Both the position numbers and the translations under genes were made by a program. A DNA stretch of 64,000 bases, taken from positions 372,001-436,000 of the forward strand of contig NZ_JACCKD010000004.1 of the NCBI RefSeq assembly GCF_013450155.1, read 5' to 3'. Position 1 is the first letter of the stretch, and each line of letters opens with the position of its first letter. Positions 57,624 through 64,000 of the stretch are shown piece by piece. The DNA comes from Haloechinothrix aidingensis (GTDB taxonomy: Bacteria; Actinomycetota; Actinomycetes; Mycobacteriales; Pseudonocardiaceae). A model generated the notes under the pieces. It saw nothing but the letters and a program-made list of their open reading frames with translations, was not told the origin of the DNA and made no database searches.

Positions 57624-59117
57624 TCAGCGCGCTGCCGCGGCCCTGCCTGCTCGTCGCCCGAAGAATGTGCCGTCACCGAGCGAGGTGCCGCTGACGTAAC
57701 CGCTGCCGTGCATGCCGCAGCTCGCCCGCCCGGCTGCGAACAGGCCGGGGACGGCCGCGCCGTCGATGTCGAGCACGTGACCGTCGACAGAGGTGTGCAG
57801 CCCTCCGGTGGTGAATACCGAGGCCCCGGTACCGCGCGCCTGCCGCCCGGCATTCCCGCCCGATGCGCTCGGCGGCCGCAGGCCCGACCTGACCTCGACG
57901 GCCGCATATGGTGCGCGCAGGGGACGCAACCAGCGTGCGGCCTTGTGGAAGTACGGGTCCTCGCCGCGTGCCGCGTACTCGTCGTAGACCTCGACGGTAC
58001 TGCGCAACGCACCCGGGGGAACGGAGATGGCCTCCTCCAGCTCGGCGAGGTCGTCGGTCACGTGGTACGGCCGCACACCCCAGCGTTGCTCCTCGGGAAC
58101 GGCCTCGTAGGCATCCTCGTCGACGATCACCCAGACGTTCATGTGCTGGCGCTGCAGCGCGGCGTGCCCGATCAGCCCCGGGTAGGTGTCCTCGTTGATG
58201 AACCGCTGCCCGTACCCGTTCACGAGCACGCCCCTGGCCACCATCGGTGGGATCAACGCGATGCCGACCTGGGCGGCGGACATGTGCTTGACGGCGGCGC
58301 CGGCGGCCTGCGCCATCCGGATGCCGCTGCCGTCATCGGAGCCGTCACTGTTCTTGCCGTGCTCCAGCAGGTGCGGGGCGTGCAGCGCCAGCATGGCGTC
58401 GTTGTCCACGAAGCCTCCCGTGGTCAGCACGACGCCACGCCGTGCCCGCACGGTGTAGTCGCTGCCGTAGCGGCGCACCACGGCTCCCAGCACGCTGCGG
58501 TCCGAGTGCACGACGAGCCGTGTCGCCGAGGTGTCGTAGTGCGTCCGGACGCCGCGACCGTCGGCCGCGCCCGCGAGCCGTTCCATGAGCAGCCATCCGC
58601 CGAAGCCCGCCGCTGCCGGCCGGTGCCCTCGGGGCGCGGGCCGTGCCAGCTCGTTGTACGGCCAGCTGTTCTCCCCCATCCACATCAACCCGTCATCGGT
58701 CGGCGGGACCCAGGCCGGCTCGTCCCACATGCTGGGCTTGAACCCGATCCCGCGTGCGACGAGCCAGTCGAAATGCTCCACGCTGTGCTCACTGTAGGCG
58801 GTGATCTTCTCGGCGTCGGCCCCCGGACCCAGTGCCTCCTGCAGGAACCGCGCCATCGCCTCCGGGGAGTCGTCGAAGCCGCACGCGCGCTGGACCCGCG
58901 TCCCGCCACCGAGGTAGAGCTCACCGCCTGCCAGCCCGGATGAGCCGCCCGCGCCACTCGCCCGCTCCACGACGAGGACATCGGCGCCGGAGCGTGCCGC
59001 CTCGAAAGCAGCCGACGCCCCCGCACACCCGTAGCCGATGACCAGCACATCGGTTACCTCGTCGAAGCGTTCCACCTCGCAGGCTTGCAGTGGTGCCACT
59101 ACTCGTGTCCCGTTCAT
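57624..59117 (-). CDS. KstD/fumarate-reductase-type FAD-dependent dehydrogenase
   Basis: A 497-residue flavoprotein. 'DVLVIGYGCAGASAAFEAARSGADVLVVERASGAGGSSGLAGGELYLGGG' binds FAD, 'GVVLTTGGFVDNDAML' is the second nucleotide segment, and the C terminus has 'TTGGLHTSVDGHVLDIDGAAVPGLFAAGRASCGMHGSGYVSGTSLGDGTFFGRRAGR'. This is the layout of 3-ketosteroid delta-1-dehydrogenases and fumarate reductases. The substrate (steroid or other enone) is not proven. GGAGGAG precedes ATG 59117. It lies 37 bp after the binding-protein gene. Confidence 0.85.
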   Translation of the reverse strand: MNGTRVVAPLQACEVERFDEVTDVLVIGYGCAGASAAFEAARSGADVLVVERASGAGGSSGLAGGELYLGGGTRVQRACGFDDSPEAMARFLQEALGPGADAEKITAYSEHSVEHFDWLVARGIGFKPSMWDEPAWVPPTDDGLMWMGENSWPYNELARPAPRGHRPAAAGFGGWLLMERLAGAADGRGVRTHYDTSATRLVVHSDRSVLGAVVRRYGSDYTVRARRGVVLTTGGFVDNDAMLALHAPHLLEHGKNSDGSDDGSGIRMAQAAGAAVKHMSAAQVGIALIPPMVARGVLVNGYGQRFINEDTYPGLIGHAALQRQHMNVWVIVDEDAYEAVPEEQRWGVRPYHVTDDLAELEEAISVPPGALRSTVEVYDEYAARGEDPYFHKAARWLRPLRAPYAAVEVRSGLRPPSASGGNAGRQARGTGASVFTTGGLHTSVDGHVLDIDGAAVPGLFAAGRASCGMHGSGYVSGTSLGDGTFFGRRAGRAAAAR

Positions 59118-59154
59118 TGGCCGCTCCTCCGGTTCGCCCGCTCCGCCATGCCGG

Positions 59155-60573
59155 TCACCAGCAGTCCGGGTCATCGCCGTCGGGCGATGCCCATCCACCG
59201 TCCGCTCCCTGCATGAAGAAGGTGCACTGCGCGTCCACGGTGCCCTCGCCTTCGGCGAAGCCGAGCGGCACGGTCAGCCCACCGAGGCGTTCCTCGTCGA
59301 AACCGTAGAGTGCCTGGCGCAGGCTGTCACGGGTCACCTCCGGGCCCGCGGTCCCCGCGGCCTGCTCGAAGAGCTTCCCCGCGGCCCAGCCCAGTGAGGC
59401 ACTGGGCCCGGGTGCGGAGTCGCCGACGTGCTCTGCCCACGCGGAGCGGAACTGCTCGAATCCCTGGCTGTTCAACCCTTCGAACGGGAAGGTCGGCATC
59501 TGCAGCAGGACATCCTCCAGGCCCGTCTTGCCCGGCGTGCCCGCGTTGGCGGTCGAGTACGACTGCAGGAACTGCGGGTCGAAGCCCTGCCGGTCACACG
59601 AGGCCGCCACCCGCTCCAGCGTGTTGGGGTCCGCGGCGACATACATCAGCTCGACGCCTGCGTTGCGTGCCTGGATGCACTCGGATGTGAAGTCCGGTTG
59701 GGACACCGATATCTGTGCCTTGTAGACCGGATCGAGCCCGGCCCGCTCGGCGTCACCCTTGTCGAAGATCCTTTCCTCGGCGACCGTGCAGGCGCTGTTC
59801 GATGTGCAGAACAGGCCGCCGAGCTTCGTACCGTCCCCGTGCCGAGCACCGATGCGCATCGCCCCGAAGATGTTCGAGAACGTCGACGCGCACTGGCTGA
59901 ACGCCATCGGGCTCTCCATCCAGATGAGGTGCGAGCAGTCGCCACCGATCACGGGAACCTCGTTGTCCTCGACGTAGCCCTGCCACGAGGCCATGGTCTC
60001 CTGCAACGTCATGGCGCCCACGATCGCTGCCACCTCGTGCTTCTCGACGAGCTGCTCGACCTGGCTTCGCGAGCGGGCGGGGTCGCCTCCGTCGTCCTGG
60101 ACGATCAGCTCCACCGGGCGGCCGCCGATGCCGCCGCCGTTGTTGATGCTCGCCGCCCACGCCTGCAACGCTTGGGCACCTTGCGCGAATGCCGCCCCCG
60201 CGGGGCCGGACAGGGTGCCGACGCTTCCGATGACGATGGGTTCGCCATCGGCGGAGCCGCCGTCGCCGCCGTCACCACCGGCGGCACCGTCGCCATCGCC
60301 GTCGCCAGGACCGTTGGTTCCGTCACCGCCCTGCGATCCCGCGTTCTCGCCGCCGTCTCCGGTGCCACCCGGCGCCCCGTCGCGGGACGTCCCCGTGCCG
60401 AGCTCGCCGGGGCCCGTGCCAGGCTGTGCCTGGTCGGTGCCGTTCCGGGAGCCTGCCTCCCTGGCGGCCTGAGCGATGGTGTCCTGGTCGAGCCTGCTAC
60501 CGCAGGCAGCCAGCGTCAGGGTCACCACCGCGAGCATCGCCAGCGCGATGCGGGTCTTCCTGCGTGTACTCAC
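59155..60573 (-). CDS. livK: Branched-chain-amino-acid-type ABC substrate-binding lipoprotein
   Basis: A 472-residue periplasmic-binding-type protein. The lipoprotein signal ends in 'LTLAACGS' (lipobox Cys at about residue 24). Residues about 40-108 are an unusually long Gly/Asp-rich linker ('GDGDGDGAAGGDGGDGG'). The type I binding fold starts at 'IVIGSVGTLSGPAGAAFAQGAQALQAWAASINNGGGIGGRPVELIVQDDGGDPARS'. The GTG start at 60573 has GGAGG upstream. It presents the ligand to the permease encoded by the preceding genes. Ligands of this family include amino acids, amides and aromatic acids. Confidence 0.9.
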   Translation of the reverse strand: MSTRRKTRIALAMLAVVTLTLAACGSRLDQDTIAQAAREAGSRNGTDQAQPGTGPGELGTGTSRDGAPGGTGDGGENAGSQGGDGTNGPGDGDGDGAAGGDGGDGGSADGEPIVIGSVGTLSGPAGAAFAQGAQALQAWAASINNGGGIGGRPVELIVQDDGGDPARSRSQVEQLVEKHEVAAIVGAMTLQETMASWQGYVEDNEVPVIGGDCSHLIWMESPMAFSQCASTFSNIFGAMRIGARHGDGTKLGGLFCTSNSACTVAEERIFDKGDAERAGLDPVYKAQISVSQPDFTSECIQARNAGVELMYVAADPNTLERVAASCDRQGFDPQFLQSYSTANAGTPGKTGLEDVLLQMPTFPFEGLNSQGFEQFRSAWAEHVGDSAPGPSASLGWAAGKLFEQAAGTAGPEVTRDSLRQALYGFDEERLGGLTVPLGFAEGEGTVDAQCTFFMQGADGGWASPDGDDPDCW

Positions 60574-60626
60574 CGTATCCTCCAAGAGTGGCAGTGCCGG
60601 CTCGGCCGGCTGAGCAGGGTGGGCTG

Positions 60627-61331
60627 TCAGGTTGTGCCGATGTAGTGCTCGGCGAGGCCGTCGGCGTCCAGCTCACCCGGTTCGCCTGCGAAGGTGACGC
60701 TGCCGCGGGTGATCAGGTAGGCGTAGTCCGCCAGTGCCAGCGCGCGGCTGACATACTGCTCGACGAGCAGCAGCGCGCAGCCTTCCTCCGCGAGCGTGCC
60801 GAGGAACGCGAAGATCTCGTCGACGACGACCGGGGCCAGCCCCATGGAGACCTCGTCGAGCAGCACGTAGTCGGCCTCGGCGATGTAGGCGCGCGACAGG
60901 GCCAGCATCTGCTGCTGCCCGCCGGACAGGGCGCGTGCGGGCTGGGACAGCTTCCGGCCAAGGGCGGGAAACGCGGATACGGCCTTGTCGACGGCCCCGG
61001 CCACGTCACCGGCGGCACCACCAGCGCCCGCGTGCAGCGCGATGTTGTCGCGCACGCTCAGCTTAGGGAATACACCCCGGCCTTCGGGGATGTGGCAGAT
61101 GCCGCGCCGCGCGAGCTCGTGCGGGGCCCTGCCGGTGACGTCCTCGCCGTCCAGGCTCAGCTGCCCGGCACTGGGTGCCAGCAACCCGGAGGCCACACGC
61201 AGCAGCGTGGTCTTGCCTGCCCCGTTGGCGCCGAGCAAGGCCACCACCGAACGCGGAGGCACCCACATCGACACCTCCCGCAGGACGGGGGCGTGCCCGT
61301 AACCCGCGCTGACATCGCGCATCCGCAGCAT
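60627..61331 (-). CDS. livF: ABC transporter ATPase, LivF type
   Basis: A 234-residue ATPase. Walker A is GANGAGKTT, the signature is ALSGGQQQMLALSRAY, and Walker B is YVLLDEVSMGLAP. The 'CHIPEGRGVFPKLSVRDNI' segment and 'LLLVEQYVSRALALAD' are typical LivF features. The start shares one base with the livG stop (TGATG). Confidence 0.94.
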   Translation of the reverse strand: MLRMRDVSAGYGHAPVLREVSMWVPPRSVVALLGANGAGKTTLLRVASGLLAPSAGQLSLDGEDVTGRAPHELARRGICHIPEGRGVFPKLSVRDNIALHAGAGGAAGDVAGAVDKAVSAFPALGRKLSQPARALSGGQQQMLALSRAYIAEADYVLLDEVSMGLAPVVVDEIFAFLGTLAEEGCALLLVEQYVSRALALADYAYLITRGSVTFAGEPGELDADGLAEHYIGTT

Positions 61332-62146
61332 CAGCCTGCCTCCGATCCCAGGTAGGCGGCACGCACGGTCTCGCTGGAACGCACCTCGCTCGGAGTGCCC
61401 GCGAAGACCAGCTCGCCGAAATCGAGGACGTGGATGTGCTCGCAGATGTCCATGACCAGTGCCATGTCGTGCTCCACGAGCAGCACGCCGCTACCGTGCT
61501 CGGCGACGACCCGGCCGATGATCTCCCCGAATCGCCGCGTCTCGGCCGTATCCAATCCGGACGAGGGCTCGTCCAGCAGCAAGACGGAGAACCCGCCTGC
61601 CAGCACCCTGGCGAGGTCGACGAGGCGGCGCTGCCCGGTGGACAGGGACCCGGCGATCGCCCGGCGCTGCTGGCCGAGCATGCACAGCTCCAGTGCGTCC
61701 TCCGTGGCCGCGCGCACGGCCTTGCGCTGGGCCGGTGGGTTGACCACCTGCCTCAGCGGGTGGCTTCCCGCGAGCCGGGCCTCGCGGCCCAGCGCGACGT
61801 TCTCCTCGACGGTCAACGTGTCGAACAACTCCATGCGCTGGAACGTGCGCCCCAGCCCCAACCGGGCCCGCCGGGCCGGTCCGCGCGCGGTGACGTCCTC
61901 GCCGAACAGCGCGACCCGGCCCGCGCTGGGTGCCAGCAGCCCGGAGCATGCGTTGAACGTGGTAGTCTTGCCCGCCCCGTTCGGGCCGATCAAGCCGGTC
62001 ACCCGCCCTCGCGGTGCGGTGAACGAGATGCCGGAGACCGCGGTGTTACCGCCGAACCGCACGGTCAGCTCGGTAGCCCGCAGCCCGGAAGTGTCCGCAG
62101 CGGCAGCGGCATCCGCCCCGTGCTCGGTGTCCACACGGTGTGTCAT
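61331..62146 (-). CDS. livG: ABC transporter ATPase, LivG type
   Basis: A 271-residue ATPase. Walker A is GPNGAGKTT, the signature is SLSTGQRRLVDLARVL (with a Thr in place of the usual second Gly), and Walker B is VLLLDEPSSGLD. 'GLGRTFQRMELFDTLTVEENVALG' and the C-terminal 'HIHVLDFGELVFAGTPSEVRSSETVRAAYLG' are typical LivG features. A polar 24-residue leader precedes the domain. It is coupled to the permease gene by an ATGA overlap. Confidence 0.94.
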   Translation of the reverse strand: MTHRVDTEHGADAAAAADTSGLRATELTVRFGGNTAVSGISFTAPRGRVTGLIGPNGAGKTTTFNACSGLLAPSAGRVALFGEDVTARGPARRARLGLGRTFQRMELFDTLTVEENVALGREARLAGSHPLRQVVNPPAQRKAVRAATEDALELCMLGQQRRAIAGSLSTGQRRLVDLARVLAGGFSVLLLDEPSSGLDTAETRRFGEIIGRVVAEHGSGVLLVEHDMALVMDICEHIHVLDFGELVFAGTPSEVRSSETVRAAYLGSEAG

Positions 62147-64000
62147 CGGCCTCCTTCCCGCGCGGTGCCGATACTGATCCGGTAACCGGGCCGGTCACCG
62201 GCGCGGGACACGGCCCGCTCCGCCCGTTCCGCGGCGGCGCTGCCCGCGCCGATGCGTTCGGCCGCCCGCGACGGCTCGCCCTGCTGTGCCGTGCTCCCGC
62301 CCGCGTGCCGCTGGGCCCTGCCTGCCTCGTGCACGGCCACCAGCAACGCGCCGAGGCCGAAGACGACCGGCATCCAGTCGGTGAGGGCGTCGCTCGTGCC
62401 GTAGGTGGGCGCCACCACGAGGAACAGGGCAGCCAGCACCGGAGCGGCACCGCGCGCCGGCCCGAAGAGCACCAGCACCGCCAGCCAGGTCAGGGACTGC
62501 AACGCGGAGAACGGGGTCGCGCTGGCCGCATGGCTCTGCGCGGCGTGCAGCGCCCCTGCGACCCCGGCGATCAGTGCCGACAGGCCGAACACGGTGATCC
62601 GTGTCACGTTGATACCCAGGCCCAGGGTGGACAGCGTCGTCGGCGAGTCGGCAAGGGCCCGTAACAGCCTGCCCAGCCTGCTGCGGGTGATCAGCGCGAC
62701 CAGGCCCAGCCCCGCGACGGTGAAGGCCAGCAGCACGTAGTAGAACGCGACATCGCTGTCGAACCCGGCCGGCCGGGTGGCAGGCAACGTGCCCTGGGCC
62801 CCGAACACCCAGTCGCTGGGGTAGGCCACCTTCTCCAGCAGCAGCGCGAACCCGAACGTGGCCAGGGCCAGGAACAGCCCCGCCAGCCGGATGGCAGGGA
62901 CCGCCACGATCATCCCGACAGGGACGACGACCAGCCCGGCGAGCGCCACCGCGCCGAGCCAGGGCAGTCCCACGCCGGTGGCCAGGTGGGCGAAGGTCGC
63001 CGCGCCGATCGCGACCAGTCCGGCATGTGCCAGGGAGATCTGCCCGGAGATGCGCACCAGCAGGTGCAGCGAGGTGAAGATCAGCACGAACACCAGCGCC
63101 GAGGCGTACACCGGAAGCCGGGGGCCGACCAGCAGCGGCAGCACCGCGGCCACGGCGATCGCCGCCACGGTCAGTGCGCGCGCGGTCGCCGGGCTCACCA
63201 GCGGCGCCACCGGAGCCGGGCTGGCGTGCGCTCCCGGTTCGACGAGCTTGTGCCGGGGCACCAGCAGCAGCACCACGAACAGCACCACGAACGGCATCGC
63301 CGGCGGGAGCTGAGCCAGCCACTGGTGACCGGCGACGAGGTTGGTGGCGAGCGCGGCCAGCACCCCGATCAGCAGGCCACCGGCGTAGGTCAGGGGAAGG
63401 CTGGCGAACAGCCCCACAGCCGCTGCCCCGTAGGCCTGCACCACGAGCAGCGTCAGCAGCAACGCGTCCAGCCCGATCTGCGGGGCGAGCAGCACGCCGG
63501 AGATCGCCGCGAACCAGGTCCCGATCAGCCACGCCCACCGGCGCACCGCGACCGGGTTCGTCCCGGCCAGCGACAGCAGCTCGGGGTTGTCCACCACCGC
63601 CCGCATCCGCGTACCCGTCGGCGAGGCGCGGAAGAACACGAAGAACGCCACCGCGGCGGCGGCAGCCACCCCTGCGGAGATGAGCTGGTCGATACCGACG
63701 TTGATGCCGACGATCCCGACGGACTCGGTGGGCAGGAATCGCGGGAAGCTCAGGCCCGCACCGCCGTAGTGGGCGATCAGCGCGCTCACGATCGCCAGCT
63801 GCAACCCCACGGTGGCCACGATCTTGGTCGTGACCGTCCCGCCTGCCAGGCCCCGGGTGACGCGTTCCAGCCCGACCGCGACGACCGGCGGCAACACCAC
63901 CACCGCCAGCAGCAACGCCACCGGCCACGGCAGCCCCCGCACCGTGTGCAGCTCGTAGAAGGCGAACGCCGCCACCGCCGCGATCGCGCCGTGCGCGAAG
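62143..64000 (-). CDS. LivH-LivM fused ABC permease, 5-prime end outside window
   Basis: The frame is open to base 64000, where the residues 'FAHGAIAAVAAFAFYEL' correspond to the N-terminal 'F-A-H-G' helix of LivH, so only a short start is missing. The first about 250 residues are a LivH-type permease ('RAVVDNPELLSLAGTNPVAVRRWAWLIGTWFAAISGVLLAP'). The second half is LivM-type ('LLVRISGQISLAHAGLVAIGAATFAHL', 'LLRALADSPTTLSTLGLGINVTRITVFGLSALIAGVAGALHA'). Both halves keep their ATPase-contact loops. One polypeptide thus forms the whole membrane channel. The about 60-residue basic/Ala-rich C-terminal tail lies in the cytoplasm. Confidence 0.92.
   Translation of the reverse strand, partial: FAHGAIAAVAAFAFYELHTVRGLPWPVALLLAVVVLPPVVAVGLERVTRGLAGGTVTTKIVATVGLQLAIVSALIAHYGGAGLSFPRFLPTESVGIVGINVGIDQLISAGVAAAAAVAFFVFFRASPTGTRMRAVVDNPELLSLAGTNPVAVRRWAWLIGTWFAAISGVLLAPQIGLDALLLTLLVVQAYGAAAVGLFASLPLTYAGGLLIGVLAALATNLVAGHQWLAQLPPAMPFVVLFVVLLLVPRHKLVEPGAHASPAPVAPLVSPATARALTVAAIAVAAVLPLLVGPRLPVYASALVFVLIFTSLHLLVRISGQISLAHAGLVAIGAATFAHLATGVGLPWLGAVALAGLVVVPVGMIVAVPAIRLAGLFLALATFGFALLLEKVAYPSDWVFGAQGTLPATRPAGFDSDVAFYYVLLAFTVAGLGLVALITRSRLGRLLRALADSPTTLSTLGLGINVTRITVFGLSALIAGVAGALHAAQSHAASATPFSALQSLTWLAVLVLFGPARGAAPVLAALFLVVAPTYGTSDALTDWMPVVFGLGALLVAVHEAGRAQRHAGGSTAQQGEPSRAAERIGAGSAAAERAERAVSRAGDRPGYRISIGTAREGGR

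Noticed and set aside
56631-58943. 770-codon open frame opposite the purple-acid-phosphatase-like and KstD-like genes
   Set aside because: His/Arg/Val-rich antisense translation with no domain; the minus-strand genes have clear motifs and ribosome binding sites.
1-64000. Mobile elements, CRISPR arrays, tRNA or rRNA genes
   Set aside because: No transposase or integrase motif, no regularly spaced repeats and no RNA gene pattern were found on reading the window, despite signs of rearrangement in the amine island.

Overview
The window is GC-rich, densely coded DNA with many ATGA/TGATG stop-start overlaps, GTG starts and AGGAGG-type ribosome binding sites. It carries a multi-gene Mce lipid importer, an R2lox oxidase, a P450 with a 3Fe-4S ferredoxin, a DUF222/HNH gene behind a LexA-type box and HsaA/HsaD-like enzymes. 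Together these indicate a chromosomal segment of a mycolata- or Pseudonocardiaceae-like actinobacterium with a broad appetite for lipids and organic carbon. No tRNA, rRNA, insertion sequence, integrase or CRISPR array was seen. Region 1 (1-9,028, minus strand) is an Mce operon: a small membrane protein, two YrbE permeases, a dedicated Mkl/MceG-type ATPase and at least five Mce proteins, the last cut by the window edge. Region 2 (about 9,585-32,337) is a catabolic island of some 20 genes for an amine. It holds a PuuB-like oxidase with a membrane protein, and a TetR regulator. A minus-strand operon follows, with an SCP2-like protein, a glutamine-synthetase-like gamma-glutamyl ligase, a gamma-glutamyl hydrolase, a CoA ligase, a crotonase, a zinc alcohol dehydrogenase and an aldehyde dehydrogenase. 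The plus strand carries an alpha/beta hydrolase, a Baeyer-Villiger-type monooxygenase, a 3-aminobutyryl-CoA ammonia-lyase-like protein, two amine oxidases (one Tat-exported), an acyl-CoA dehydrogenase, a broken SDR, a second CoA ligase and a FAD oxidoreductase. All three promoter regions carry the same 29-bp inverted repeat, TTRGTCA-N15-TGACTAW, so the island looks like one regulon. I read it as two parallel ways to remove nitrogen: gamma-glutamylation followed by oxidation, and direct amine oxidation to a ketone followed by Baeyer-Villiger cleavage. Both would feed CoA ligation and beta-oxidation. Several gene remnants at its edges and inside suggest assembly by transfer and decay. Region 3 (32,569-46,424) holds an R2lox plus a fused membrane di-iron hydroxylase/reductase/ferredoxin, a divergent histidine kinase/response regulator pair, and a TetR with a near-perfect 26-bp operator that faces a complete P450-ferredoxin-reductase operon. 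It also holds an HNH gene with an SOS box and a desaturase followed by a sensor protein, kinase and regulator in DesK/DesR-like order. Region 4 (46,433-64,000) has a DUF952-cupin fusion, an HsaD-like and HsaA-like pair, an epimerase/PEP-utilising fusion protein, a protein phosphatase, a winged-helix protein and a FadR-type regulator. A long minus-strand operon then encodes a branched-chain-amino-acid-type ABC importer, a KstD-like flavoprotein, a purple-acid-phosphatase-like enzyme and a truncated pyruvate phosphate dikinase. Two intergenic palindromes with core TAGATNATCTA link the HsaA/epimerase and phosphatase/winged-helix promoters.
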